Source: Pseudorhodobacter sp. (lineage in GTDB: Bacteria; Pseudomonadota; Alphaproteobacteria; Rhodobacterales; Rhodobacteraceae). Taken from it: a stretch of DNA of 50,861 nucleotides. The notes under the pieces were generated by a model. The model did not search any database and was not told where the DNA came from. It worked only from the letters and a program-made list of their open reading frames with translations. Positions 27,017 to 35,436 of the stretch are shown here, piece by piece; within the stretch, counting starts at the first letter, position 1, and each line of letters begins with the position of its first letter. The position numbers were made by a program, and so were the translations under genes. The stretch spans positions 1 to 50,861 of the forward strand of contig JAQWYA010000151.1 in the NCBI GenBank assembly GCA_029254215.1, given 5' to 3'.

Positions 27017-28170
27017 TCCAGATTGCAGGCCGCGACATCGTGTTGACCGATCCTTGGGTGCTGGCCGGGGCCGGGGCTTTTGTGCTCGTGGTGTTTTTGA
27101 TGCTGATCCTGCGGGCGGCGGGGCGGTCGGCCCGCGCGGCAGAGCCTTTGATGCGCGAAATGAGTTGGCTGGGGCAGCGGGTCGGGCAGTTGGCCGATGG
27201 GCAGGAACGGCTTGCGGGCGGGCTTCATCATGTCTCCGAAACCCAAGCGCATAGCCAGACGGCCATGCTGCAACTGATGGAAAAGCGTCTGGCGGAAGTG
27301 CAGCGCGGCATGATGGAAAGCCTGCAGGGCAATTCGACCCGCACGGCGCGCAGCCTTGGCGAATTGCAGCAGCGGTTGCAAACCATCGACAAGGCACAGG
27401 CCAATATCGAAAAGCTGTCGGGCAATGTGTTGGGGCTGCAGGATATCTTGTCCAACAAGCAGACCCGCGGTGCCTTTGGCGAGATCCAGCTGAACGACAT
27501 TGTGCGCAAGGCCCTGCCCTCGGATGCCTATGCGATGCAGGCGACGCTTTCGAACGGACGGCGGGCGGATTGCCTGATCCATCTGCCAAACCCGCCCGGC
27601 CCCATTGTGATCGACAGCAAATTCCCGCTGGAAGCCTATGAGGCCCTGCGCCGCGCTGACACTCCGCAAGCGCAGCTTGAGGCAGCCCGCCAGATGCGGA
27701 CCGCCGTGCGCACCCATATCCGCGCGATTGCCGAGAAATACATCCTTGAGGGCGAAACGGCGGATGGGGCGTTGATGTTCCTGCCGTCTGAGGCCGTTTA
27801 TGCCGAATTGCACGGCAATTTCCCCGAACTCATCCGCGAGGGGTTTACCGTCAAGGTCTGGATCGTCTCGCCCACCACCTGCATGGCGACGCTGAACACG
27901 ATGCGGGCAGTGCTGAAAGATGCGCGGATGCGCGAACAGGCCGGGGTGATCCGCGCGACCTTGCGTCATTTGCACCGGGACGTGGAATTGGTGGTCGAAC
28001 GCGTCGAAAAGCTGAATACCCATTTCAATCAGGCCCGCGCCGATCTGGATGGCATTTCAACGGCCGCCGAACGTGCGGGCAAACGCGCGGCCCGGCTGGA
28101 TAATTTCGACTTTGAAGAGATCGCGCCCGAACCGCCTCTGCCCGGAATTGCCGCGGGGGAGCGGGGCTAA
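27013..28170 (+). CDS. rmuC: RmuC family DNA recombination protein
   Basis: RmuC proteins limit DNA inversion and rearrangement and carry a PD-(D/E)XK nuclease-like core. The 385-residue protein has an N-terminal membrane segment (about 13-34), a long coiled coil (about 50-150: [39 protein letters not shown]), and the core [60 protein letters not shown] and [22 protein letters not shown]. The start overlaps the mutL stop (ATGA), so the two DNA-maintenance genes are translationally coupled. Confidence 0.95.
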   Translation: MIQIAGRDIVLTDPWVLAGAGAFVLVVFLMLILRAAGRSARAAEPLMREMSWLGQRVGQLADGQERLAGGLHHVSETQAHSQTAMLQLMEKRLAEVQRGMMESLQGNSTRTARSLGELQQRLQTIDKAQANIEKLSGNVLGLQDILSNKQTRGAFGEIQLNDIVRKALPSDAYAMQATLSNGRRADCLIHLPNPPGPIVIDSKFPLEAYEALRRADTPQAQLEAARQMRTAVRTHIRAIAEKYILEGETADGALMFLPSEAVYAELHGNFPELIREGFTVKVWIVSPTTCMATLNTMRAVLKDARMREQAGVIRATLRHLHRDVELVVERVEKLNTHFNQARADLDGISTAAERAGKRAARLDNFDFEEIAPEPPLPGIAAGERG

Positions 28171-28219
28171 GCAAAAGGCCCTGCCAGCGGGACAGTGCCT
28201 TTGCGAAATCTGTTGGCGG

Positions 28220-28870
28220 TCAGATGCGGAAGAACGGCTGTGCGATCCGGGCCAGCAAGCGGTTGAAGCGTAGCGGCGCATCGGTTGCGGCAAGGCAGAT
28301 GCAATCTGCGCCCATCTCAGCCACCGGCTGGTGATTGAGGTCTTCATTCGCGATCTCAAGATCCCCCACGCCAAAACGGTCCGTCTCATCCCGGAACGCG
28401 CCTTGCAGAACAAGCGTCAACTCGGTGCCGCGATGGCCGTGGTCGGGCACATTCGCGCCCGCCGGGATAAACAAAAGTCGCGCGCTTGCGGATTTCTCGG
28501 TCGGCAGAATCGCCTGTTTCACACCCATGCCCAAGGGCCGCCATTTGACCGCCGAAAGATCGCCGCCGATGTAATCCACCAAAGGCGCGGGCAGAATGCC
28601 TTGACGCGTGCTGCGTGCAGGTTCAGGCGCAAAGCGGGGCGCGCCTTGCAGGATGCGGGCCATCGTCTGGTCAAAGCTGCCGTCGGTCATGCTGGCCTCG
28701 GCGCAATCTTCCATCACCGCGCCGCCAACCGCCTCAAAGCTGCCAAGCCGCGCCCGACAGTCATCGCACAGCGACAGATGCGTCGCGAGAACAAGGCTGA
28801 ACGCCTCGGGCAGTTGCCCGGCAGAGTAAGCCATCAGAAGGCTGTCAGAGATGTGGTGGCGGATGGTCAT
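28220..28870 (-). CDS. chrR: Zinc anti-sigma factor ChrR
   Basis: ChrR holds RpoE inactive and releases it on singlet oxygen or related stress. The 216-residue protein has the zinc anti-sigma domain with ligands H6, H31, C35 and C38 (HLSLCDDC), the same numbering as the Rhodobacter sphaeroides protein. The C-terminal cupin-like domain has H144, H146, E150 (DHGHRGTELTLVL) and H180 as likely zinc ligands. A late cysteine pair C190/C192 is also present. The ATG at 28870 starts 12 nt after the rpoE stop, so the pair is co-transcribed and autoregulated through the RpoE promoter at 29535-29564. Confidence 0.95.
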   Translation of the reverse strand: MTIRHHISDSLLMAYSAGQLPEAFSLVLATHLSLCDDCRARLGSFEAVGGAVMEDCAEASMTDGSFDQTMARILQGAPRFAPEPARSTRQGILPAPLVDYIGGDLSAVKWRPLGMGVKQAILPTEKSASARLLFIPAGANVPDHGHRGTELTLVLQGAFRDETDRFGVGDLEIANEDLNHQPVAEMGADCICLAATDAPLRFNRLLARIAQPFFRI

Positions 28871-28882
28871 GGGCAACTTCTT

Positions 28883-29428
28883 TCAGGTCATCTTGTGGCG
28901 CAAGCGTTCCAACGCCAATCTGATGCGCGATTTGATCGTGCCAAGGGGCAGACCGGTTTCGGCGGCAATCTCGCTATGCGACAAATCGCCGAAATAGGCC
29001 TTTTCGATTAAGGCGCGCTGTTTTTCCGGCAGAAGGGCCAAGGCCTCTCCCAGACGGTCGGTGTCTTGCTGCATTTCAAGCGCTTCTTGCTGATCGGGTT
29101 CAGCTTCGGCGCCCCAAGGCAGGTCTTCGGGTTCGGGGCGACGCGCCTTTCGCAGCGCGTCGATCCGCTTGTTGCGCGCGATGGTGAACACCCAAGTGGC
29201 CACCGATGCCCGCGCCGGGTCAAACAAATGCGCCTTTTGCCATAGGGTCGCCATGACGTCTTGCGCACATTCCTCTGCCAGCCCCGCAGAAGCGCCGGAT
29301 TTCATCAGAAACCCTTTGATTCGCGGCGCAAAATGCCGAAACAACGCCTCAAACGCCGCCCGGTCCTTATGATCACGAACGCGCAGCACAAGGGCTGCCC
29401 AATCGTCTTGCTTGGTTTCCGTCGTCAA
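28883..29428 (-). CDS. rpoE: ECF sigma factor RpoE (ChrR-controlled, ECF11 type)
   Basis: The 181-residue sigma factor directs RNA polymerase to singlet-oxygen response promoters. Region 2 reads FEALFRHFAPRIKGFLMKSG...AEECAQDVMATLWQKAHLFDPARASVATWVFTIARNKRIDALRK. Region 4 reads LPEKQRALIEKAYFGDLSHSEIAAETGLPLGTIKSRIRLALERLR. No ATG fits: the best start is TTG at 29428, with AAGGA 6 nt upstream on the coding strand and a residue length matching R. sphaeroides RpoE. ATG 29452 would add eight residues without a ribosome site. Its own promoter is at 29535-29564. The product is opposed by ChrR, encoded downstream. Confidence 0.94.
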   Translation of the reverse strand: MTTETKQDDWAALVLRVRDHKDRAAFEALFRHFAPRIKGFLMKSGASAGLAEECAQDVMATLWQKAHLFDPARASVATWVFTIARNKRIDALRKARRPEPEDLPWGAEAEPDQQEALEMQQDTDRLGEALALLPEKQRALIEKAYFGDLSHSEIAAETGLPLGTIKSRIRLALERLRHKMT

Positions 29429-29534
29429 ACCAGATCCTTCCCGGCGGTGCATGGCATCGCTGTCGGGCGCAACATAAAGCTGCGCCGCGTGGGTTGCATC
29501 CGATTTTTTGGCGTATCCGGCATCCAACATACTC

Positions 29535-29564
29535 CTTCTACGCAGCGACCCGGCAGGTGGATCA
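29535..29564 (-). promoter_or_regulatory. Autoregulatory RpoE promoter of rpoE-chrR
   Basis: On the minus strand TGATCC (29564-29559), an 18-nt spacer and TAGAAG (29540-29535) match the Rhodobacter RpoE promoter layout. The predicted transcript starts near 29528, about 100 nt before the TTG start of rpoE. Confidence 0.75.
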
Positions 29565-29608
29565 CCCGGCCGATCAAAAACTGTCAGAAAAAATGTACGC
29601 GGTTTTCG

Positions 29609-29625
29609 ACCCCTGTCACAGGGGT
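29609..29625. promoter_or_regulatory. Perfect dyad ACCCCTG-TCA-CAGGGGT between the divergent RpoE promoters
   Basis: Seven-bp arms flank TCA midway between the two promoters. It could be a binding site for a second regulator acting on both transcripts, or a small hairpin; no family-specific motif is recognised. Confidence 0.3.
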
Positions 29626-29659
29626 TGGACAAACAGAATGACACCTCTGCCATTGTTTC

Positions 29660-29689
29660 TGATCCAGCCGGCGATTTCTTGCGTATTCC
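29660..29689 (+). promoter_or_regulatory. Predicted RpoE promoter of the UfaD-like operon
   Basis: TGATCC at 29660-29665, an 18-nt spacer and TATTCC at 29684-29689. The -35 is identical to that of the rpoE promoter; the -10 keeps the TA start. It lies about 90 nt before the first gene of the operon. Confidence 0.65.
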
Positions 29690-29780
29690 TTGAAATTCTG
29701 CCCCAACGGGCGAAGACAGCGCCGGGCGGCCTCTGTGTCGCCTCAGCGCGTTGATGACGTAAACAGGAGTATCCGCCACT

Positions 29781-31073
29781 ATGCCTTTCGAATCCAACCG
29801 TCCAAGTACCCGTCGCATTGCAGTGATCGGGGGCGGGATTTCCGGCATGGCGGCGGCGCATATGCTGTCGCGCGATCATCAGGTTGTCTTGTTCGAGGCT
29901 GAAAAGCGTTTGGGTGGCCATGCGCGCACGGTGATTGCGGGCAAGCGCGGCGATCAGCCGGTGGATACCGGGTTTATCGTGTTCAACCATGTGAACTATC
30001 CCAATCTGGTGGGGCTGTTTGAAAAGCTGGGCGTGCCGACGACCAAAAGCGACATGAGCTTTGGTGCCTCGATCAATGGGGGCGCGTTTGAATACGGATT
30101 CCGCACTTTTCAGGGCCTCTTTGCGCAAAAGCGCAACCTTGTGAACCCGCGCTACCTTGGGATGCTGCGCGACATCACGCGCTTTAACGCCAAGGCCGAG
30201 GAAATTGCCGGCGACGGCTCCATGACCATCCGCGCGTTTCTTGAAAAGCTGGGCGCGGGGGCGTGGTTCCGCGACTACTACCTTTTGCCGCTGTCTGGGG
30301 CGATCTGGTCCACGCCGACGCAGGGTATTCTGGATTTTCCGGCCCGCGCGATGATCCAGTTCTTCAAGAACCATGCGCTGTTGGGCGTCACAGGGCAGCA
30401 CCAATGGTACACAGTGCAGGGTGGGTCCGTGGAATATGTTCGCCGGGTGGAGGCCGCGCTGCAATCAGCGGGGGTCGATATTCGGCTTGGGGCCAAAGTG
30501 GCGGGTGTGACCCGCGCGCCGGGGTCCGTTTCGGTGCGCGCACAGGGCAGCGAGGCGGAACTTTTTGACGAGGTGATCTTCGCCACCCATTCCGACGATA
30601 CGCTGCGCCTTTTGTCCGATGCCAGCCCCGCCGAGAAAGCGGGCCTCGGCTCCATCCGCTATCAGCCGAATGATGTGGTCTTGCACGCAGATGCGGCGAT
30701 GATGCCCAAGCGGAAGGCGGCTTGGGCGTCCTGGGTCTATGTTGAAGGGGCGGGGCCACGGCCTGACCGGATTGACCTGACCTATTGGATGAACTCGCTT
30801 CAGCCGATCCCGACGGACGACCCGATGTTCGTCACCCTCAACGCCAATCGCCGGATCCGGGAGGAGTTGATCTATGATCAGGTGACCTTCAGCCATCCGG
30901 TCTATGATCTGGGAGCCTTGGCCGGGCAGGCGCAGTTGCGCGCGATGAATGGCACGAATGGCACATGGTTTTGCGGGGCGTGGATGCGCAACGGCTTTCA
31001 CGAGGATGGCTTTGCCAGCGCCGTGGACGTGGTTGAGGCGATGCGCGCCCCTCAAAGGATGGCCGCAGAGTGA
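29781..31073 (+). CDS. FAD-dependent amine-oxidase-like protein, homologue of RSP_1091 (UfaD, furan fatty acid synthesis)
   Basis: The 430-residue flavoprotein starts with the FAD fold IAVIGGGISGMAAAHML and the companion motif FEAEKRLGGHARTV. VDTGFIVFNHVNYPNL and a C-terminal FAD segment (WFCGAWMRNGFHEDGFASAVDVVEAM) follow. Its position after rpoE-chrR and the order of the next four genes match R. sphaeroides RSP_1091-RSP_1087. RSP_1091 has been implicated in forming furan fatty acids, acting as a desaturase on methylated vaccenate, under RpoE control. The same role is inferred here; no fatty-acid methyltransferase gene is in the window. AGGAG lies 11 nt before the ATG, a long spacing. The stop overlaps the next start (GTGA). 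Confidence 0.85.
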   Translation: MPFESNRPSTRRIAVIGGGISGMAAAHMLSRDHQVVLFEAEKRLGGHARTVIAGKRGDQPVDTGFIVFNHVNYPNLVGLFEKLGVPTTKSDMSFGASINGGAFEYGFRTFQGLFAQKRNLVNPRYLGMLRDITRFNAKAEEIAGDGSMTIRAFLEKLGAGAWFRDYYLLPLSGAIWSTPTQGILDFPARAMIQFFKNHALLGVTGQHQWYTVQGGSVEYVRRVEAALQSAGVDIRLGAKVAGVTRAPGSVSVRAQGSEAELFDEVIFATHSDDTLRLLSDASPAEKAGLGSIRYQPNDVVLHADAAMMPKRKAAWASWVYVEGAGPRPDRIDLTYWMNSLQPIPTDDPMFVTLNANRRIREELIYDQVTFSHPVYDLGALAGQAQLRAMNGTNGTWFCGAWMRNGFHEDGFASAVDVVEAMRAPQRMAAE

Positions 31074-31822
31074 GCACAGTCGAGGCCATAAGCGGTGAGA
31101 CGTTCCACGGTCGGCGCGGGGCGATCAACAACGCGTTCCGCTACCGGGTGGATTATGTGCTTCTGGACCCCTCTGATGTGCAGGGACCAAGCCTGTTTTC
31201 GCATAACCGGGGCAATCTGACCTCACTTTGGGATCGCGATCATGGGGGCGTCCGTAAGGAAGGCCGGGGCGTGCAATGGGCGCGGGACGTGCTGGCCGGG
31301 CACGGGCTGCCGGGGGCCGACCGGATTTTGCTTTTGGCGCAGCCGCGGGTCTTGGGGCATGTGTTCAACCCGGTGTCCTTCTGGCTTTGCCATGATGCAG
31401 ATGGCGCTTTGCGCGTGGTGATTGCCGAGGTGAACAACACCTTTGGCGACCGCCATTCCTACCTGTGCCACCGCGATGATCTGGCCCCGATCACGCGCGA
31501 AGATACGATTGCCGCGCAAAAAATCTTCCATGTCTCGCCGTTTCAGCCGGTCGAGGGGGGCTATACCTTCCGCTTTGACATTCGCGCCGACAAGATTGGC
31601 ATCTGGATTGATTACAGCGCGGGGCAGGGCGGGCTGATCGCCACGCTCACGGGCAAACGTAAGCCGCTGACCAACCGCGCCCTTTTATGGGCGGCCCTGC
31701 GCAGGCCGTTCGGGTCGCGCCGGGTGCTGACGCTGATCCATTGGCAAGCGCTCAAGCTATGGGTCAAGGGCGCGCGGTTCTACACCCGGCCAGAGCCGCC
31801 TCAGGATGAGGTGACGCGATGA
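31070..31822 (+). CDS. DUF1365 protein, homologue of RSP_1090
   Basis: The 250-residue protein carries DUF1365 signatures: HGRRGAINNAFRYRVDYVLLD, RVLGHVFNPVSFWLCHDADGALRVVIAEVNNTFGDRHSYL and KIFHVSPFQPVEGGYTFRFDI. The family is often next to flavin amine oxidases and fatty-acid methyltransferases and is presumed to act in modified fatty-acid or lipid synthesis, but its chemistry is not established. It starts at GTG 31070, overlapping the previous stop by 4 nt, and its own stop overlaps the next start by 4 nt. Confidence 0.9.
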   Translation: MSTVEAISGETFHGRRGAINNAFRYRVDYVLLDPSDVQGPSLFSHNRGNLTSLWDRDHGGVRKEGRGVQWARDVLAGHGLPGADRILLLAQPRVLGHVFNPVSFWLCHDADGALRVVIAEVNNTFGDRHSYLCHRDDLAPITREDTIAAQKIFHVSPFQPVEGGYTFRFDIRADKIGIWIDYSAGQGGLIATLTGKRKPLTNRALLWAALRRPFGSRRVLTLIHWQALKLWVKGARFYTRPEPPQDEVTR

Positions 31823-33042
31823 TGACGCGCAGCCTTTTGCCATGGTCCCTGTTTGCCGCCTTGATCGCGACCGCCGGTTTGCCGATCTACATCCACGCGC
31901 CGAAATTCTATGTCGATACCTATGGTGTTTCGCTGGCGACGCTGGGGCTGGTGCTGTTTGGCTTGCGGCTGTTGGATGTTGTGCAGGACCCGGCACTTGG
32001 CTGGCTGGCAGAAAAGGCGCGCGGCTATCGGGGGCAATTGGTTGCTTTTGGGGTGGTTTTGCTTGTCCTCTCGATGCTGGGCCTCTTTGCCGTGACACCG
32101 CTTTTGCCGCCGATCTGGTGGTTTGCGCTGACGCTCACGGGGTTGTTTTCGGCCTTCTCGCTGCTGACCATCTGCTTTTATGCACAAGGGGTCATGAAGG
32201 CCAAAGCGGCCTCGGGCGGGCATTTGCAACTGGCAAGCTGGCGTGAGGCGGGGTCGCTGATCGGGATCTCTGTCGCGGCAGTGGCCCCCGTTGCCTTGGC
32301 GGCGCTGACGGATCAGCCATTCGCCCTTTTCGCCTTGCTGTTTGCGCTGCTGGGCGGGGTCGCCCTTTGGGCAATGCGGGGGGAGTGGACGGGCGGCGCG
32401 GTGCAGACGGCCAGCGTCTCGCCGTTGCTGGTGCTGTCCGACCCGATGACGCGGAGGCTTTTGGTGCTGGCGCTGGTGAATGCGGCCCCGGTCGCCGTCA
32501 CCTCGACGCTGTTCCTGTTCTTCGTGGAAAGCCGTCTGGAGGCCCCCGGTTCTGAAGGCCCGCTTTTGCTGTTGTTCTTTGCGGCGGCCGCCGTGACCGC
32601 GCCCTTCTGGGGCAAGCTGGCGGCAAGGGTTGGTGCCAAAGCCGCCCTTCTGGCGGGCATGGGGCTTGCCGTTGTCTCTTTCGCTTTTGCCCTGCGGCTG
32701 GGGGCGGGGGATACGCTGGGCTTTGCCGTGATCTCGGCGGCGTCGGGTGCGGCACTGGCCGCCGATATGGTGCTGTTGCCCGCGATCTTCGCGCGGCATC
32801 TGTCGGCGCGGGCGGGGGGGGAGGCGATGGGCTTTGGCCTATGGTCCTTTGCCTCCAAGCTGTCGCTCGCCATCGCTGCCGCCACGCTTTTTCCCCTTCT
32901 GCAATGGGCTGGCTTTGCCTCGGGCGAGACCAACACGCCTGAGGCTTTGCAAGCCCTCACCCTGCTTTACGCAGCGCTTCCTTGCGCCCTCAAACTGCTG
33001 GCCATCGCCTTGTTGGTCACCACTCCTCTGAAGGAGGCTTGA
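31819..33042 (+). CDS. MFS/GPH-type membrane transporter, homologue of RSP_1089
   Basis: The 407-residue polytopic protein has about 12 hydrophobic segments. Its N-terminal half resembles sugar-cation symporters of the GPH/MFS group: YVDTYGVSLATLGLVLFGLRLLDVVQDPALGWLAEK, with the D-P-x-x-G-x-L motif. Being inside an RpoE-driven lipid-modification operon, it may export or flip a product of the pathway; this is inference. The gene overlaps its upstream neighbour by 4 nt and is 1 nt from the next start. Confidence 0.88.
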   Translation: MMTRSLLPWSLFAALIATAGLPIYIHAPKFYVDTYGVSLATLGLVLFGLRLLDVVQDPALGWLAEKARGYRGQLVAFGVVLLVLSMLGLFAVTPLLPPIWWFALTLTGLFSAFSLLTICFYAQGVMKAKAASGGHLQLASWREAGSLIGISVAAVAPVALAALTDQPFALFALLFALLGGVALWAMRGEWTGGAVQTASVSPLLVLSDPMTRRLLVLALVNAAPVAVTSTLFLFFVESRLEAPGSEGPLLLLFFAAAAVTAPFWGKLAARVGAKAALLAGMGLAVVSFAFALRLGAGDTLGFAVISAASGAALAADMVLLPAIFARHLSARAGGEAMGFGLWSFASKLSLAIAAATLFPLLQWAGFASGETNTPEALQALTLLYAALPCALKLLAIALLVTTPLKEA

Positions 33043-33043
33043 T

Positions 33044-33613
33044 ATGACGTTGACTGCCTTGATTATCGGAATGACTCTGACGCTCGCCCTTGTGGCGCTG
33101 CACAGCCGCTACATGGGGTTTCTGGCCCAAAAGCCATCGGATCTGGCGGGGAAGGGCCCGGCCTTTGACATGCGCACCCATCTTTCCGGGCCGATCCTGT
33201 GCGAAGGCGTGATTTACGGGCCGACAGGGCGCGTGGCCTCGCGCTTTGTGGCGGATATGGAGGGAACATGGGATGGCAATGTCGGCACGCTGGCCGAAAA
33301 GTTCCGCTATGACAGCGGGCTGACCCAAAACCGTTGCTGGACGCTGAAACTGGGCAATGATGGCGCGATCCGGGCTGAAGCACCGGATCTGGCGGGCATC
33401 GGCTCGGGCCGGGTCGAAGGGCCGGGGGTGGTTCTGCACTACCGGATCAAGCTGGACCCTTCGGCGGGCGGGCATGAGTTGGACGTGACCGACTGGATGT
33501 ATCTGATGGAGAACGGAACCATCATGAACCGCAGCCAGTTCCGCAAATGGGGGATCAAGGTGGCCGAGCTGGTGGCCACAATGCGCCCCGCAAACGGACG
33601 GTCGCTGGCATGA
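33044..33613 (+). CDS. DUF3833 protein, homologue of RSP_1088
   Basis: The 189-residue protein has an N-terminal hydrophobic segment (about 3-22) and a beta-rich body: FDMRTHLSGPILCEGVIYGPTGRVASRFVADMEGTWDGNVGTLAEKFRYDSG and DWMYLMENGTIMNRSQFRKWGIKVAELVATMR. This is the DUF3833 pattern, which has a lipocalin-like look; function unknown. It could bind a hydrophobic product at the membrane surface. The stop overlaps the next start (ATGA). Confidence 0.88.
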   Translation: MTLTALIIGMTLTLALVALHSRYMGFLAQKPSDLAGKGPAFDMRTHLSGPILCEGVIYGPTGRVASRFVADMEGTWDGNVGTLAEKFRYDSGLTQNRCWTLKLGNDGAIRAEAPDLAGIGSGRVEGPGVVLHYRIKLDPSAGGHELDVTDWMYLMENGTIMNRSQFRKWGIKVAELVATMRPANGRSLA

Positions 33614-34347
33614 GGGTTTGGCAGGGCAAACGCTATTGGCTGGTGGGGGCAAGCGAAGGTCTGGGCCTCTCTCTCGCCCGCAAGATCAATGCGGCTGGCG
33701 CCGAGGTGATCTTGTCGGCGCGGTCCGCCGAGGGGCTAGAAAAAGCGCTGGCCACAATGCCGGGCCGCGCCTCTGCCGAAGCCGTGGACGTGGCTGATAT
33801 GGATGCCGTACGTGCAGCGGCAGAGCGGATCGGCCCGGTGGATGGGGTCGTGTTTCTGGCCGGGGTCTATTGGCCGATGCGCGCGCAAGACTGGGACGCC
33901 GAAAAGGTCGTCGCGATGTGCGACGTGAATTTCACGGGCTGCGCGCGGGTGATCGGTGCCGTCTTGCCGGAGATGGTCAAGAAAGGCACGGGGCATGTGG
34001 TGATCACAGGCTCGCTGTCCGGCTTTCGCGGGCTGCCGGGGGCGATTGGCTATGCGGCCTCCAAATCGGGGGTGATGGCGCTGGCCGAAAGCCTTTACGC
34101 CGATCTGCGCGGCTCGGGCATTGATGTTCAGGTGGCCAATCCGGGCTTCATCCGCACCCGCTTGACCGACAAGAACGACTTTTCGATGCCCTTCCTGATG
34201 GAGCCGGACGATGCCGCCCGCCACATGTTTGAACTCATGCAGACGGACCGTTTCAAATCCAGCTTTCCGCGCGCCTTTTCCTTGCTGTTCCGGCTGTCGC
34301 AATTCCTGCCGGATTGGGCCTATTACCGGATGTTCGCGCCGAAATAG
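33610..34347 (+). CDS. Short-chain dehydrogenase/reductase, homologue of RSP_1087
   Basis: The 245-residue SDR has the cofactor motif GASEGLG (13-19) and the catalytic set S135, Y148 and K152 (ITGSLSGF, YAASK). The C-terminal region, FRLSQFLPDWAYYRMFAPK, is hydrophobic and could touch the membrane or a lipid substrate. It is the last gene of the RpoE-linked operon, so oxidation or reduction of a modified fatty acid is plausible. It is convergent with the saccharopine dehydrogenase gene, 5 nt apart. Confidence 0.92.
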   Translation: MRVWQGKRYWLVGASEGLGLSLARKINAAGAEVILSARSAEGLEKALATMPGRASAEAVDVADMDAVRAAAERIGPVDGVVFLAGVYWPMRAQDWDAEKVVAMCDVNFTGCARVIGAVLPEMVKKGTGHVVITGSLSGFRGLPGAIGYAASKSGVMALAESLYADLRGSGIDVQVANPGFIRTRLTDKNDFSMPFLMEPDDAARHMFELMQTDRFKSSFPRAFSLLFRLSQFLPDWAYYRMFAPK

Positions 34348-34352
34348 GCCGT

Positions 34353-35411
34353 TCAGACCAGTCGGGCGAGGTGCTCGTCGAACAGGGCCTTTGCCCGGCC
34401 CCAGACCCCGCCTTCCAGATCCTTCAGCGTCAAAAGCGACGGCAGCAGCAGCCCCGCGAAATCCTCACTGCTTTCGACGGGCAGAAGCGAGGGAAGATTG
34501 TCGATCGCTGTCACATCCAGCGCCGGATTTTCAGCCACGCGCAACGCAGGTTCGGCCCAATCGGTCGCCCGGTCATAAACCTTGATCGGAGAGAAATCCG
34601 AGGTCGGATCGCAGGCAATATCCCCGATCACGGTCAGGTTGCGCGGTTGATGAAGCGTGGATTTCGGCACGAAGACCGGGCAGCCGGGACGGGCCAGAAT
34701 GGCGTTCAGAAAAATCTCATGCGTCAGGATTTCGGGGAAAGGCCCCCCCGAGGCTGTCTCCGCCATGTCCCATTTGGTGACGCTCAGCCCCATAGCCTCA
34801 CACAGGTCGCTGGCCCCAGTGCCCACGCGGCCCAAAGCGCCAATGACGATGGCACGCGGCAGGGGGGCGGACAGCGGCGCAAGTGCTGCCGCCAGATCAG
34901 CCAAAAGCGTATCCTTGCTGGCCGATTTTGCCACTGGTCCAAGGAGGCCGCCTTGCTGTTGTGCGATCCAGCATTTAAGCGCGACAGCGGCCCCGGCATA
35001 GCCCGCCCAATAGCCAAAAGCCGCGACGCGCCGCCCGGCCTCATCCACCAGATATTCGATATCGTAAAGCGTGCCGCCCCCCGCCTTGAAGCGGCGCAGC
35101 AGGGTCTGGCCAGCGGGCTGGCCCTTATAGGCATGGCCGAACAGTATATGGCGATGCCGCAAGGGCGTGCCATCCTCGGGCAATTCTTTGAGGCCAAAGA
35201 TGATCGCCTCTTGTGGGGCGTCGGGCCAGGTGTTTTCGGGGGCAATCGCGCAGCCTGCCGCCCGGAACCCCTCGATCCCGATGGCACGGACAGAGCTTTC
35301 CTCGACCGTGACCCGGTAGCCCGCGGCCAAAAGCCGGGCGGCCCCGTCAGGGGTCAGGCCAACGCGTTCTTCATTCGGGCGCTGTTCGGCGCGCAGCCAG
35401 ATGTGGGTCAT
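34353..35411 (-). CDS. Saccharopine dehydrogenase (NAD+, L-lysine-forming type, Lys1-like)
   Basis: The 352-residue protein resembles fungal Lys1, which interconverts saccharopine and lysine plus 2-oxoglutarate. The start IWLRAEQRPNEERVGLTPDGAARLLAAGY, GLKE with K75 and FGHAYKGQ with H93 correspond to yeast Lys1 K77 and H96. AIVIGALGRVGTGASDL is the nucleotide-binding turn. The diaminopimelate gene dapB is also in the window, so a role in lysine breakdown or in an unrelated imine reduction is more likely than fungal-type synthesis. ATG 35411 has GAGGA 9 nt upstream. The WGR-domain gene lies 25 nt upstream on the same strand. Confidence 0.88.
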   Translation of the reverse strand: MTHIWLRAEQRPNEERVGLTPDGAARLLAAGYRVTVEESSVRAIGIEGFRAAGCAIAPENTWPDAPQEAIIFGLKELPEDGTPLRHRHILFGHAYKGQPAGQTLLRRFKAGGGTLYDIEYLVDEAGRRVAAFGYWAGYAGAAVALKCWIAQQQGGLLGPVAKSASKDTLLADLAAALAPLSAPLPRAIVIGALGRVGTGASDLCEAMGLSVTKWDMAETASGGPFPEILTHEIFLNAILARPGCPVFVPKSTLHQPRNLTVIGDIACDPTSDFSPIKVYDRATDWAEPALRVAENPALDVTAIDNLPSLLPVESSEDFAGLLLPSLLTLKDLEGGVWGRAKALFDEHLARLV

Positions 35412-35436
35412 GGTGGTCTTCCTCTGCACTCTGGGT

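Larger units (their letters stand above)
29429..29780. other. Divergent control region between rpoE and the UfaD-like operon
   Basis: This 352-nt gap holds an RpoE promoter for rpoE on the minus strand, one for the operon on the plus strand, and a 17-nt dyad between them. About 105 nt of untranslated leader lies before rpoE and about 85 before the operon. I see no further gene. Confidence 0.6.
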
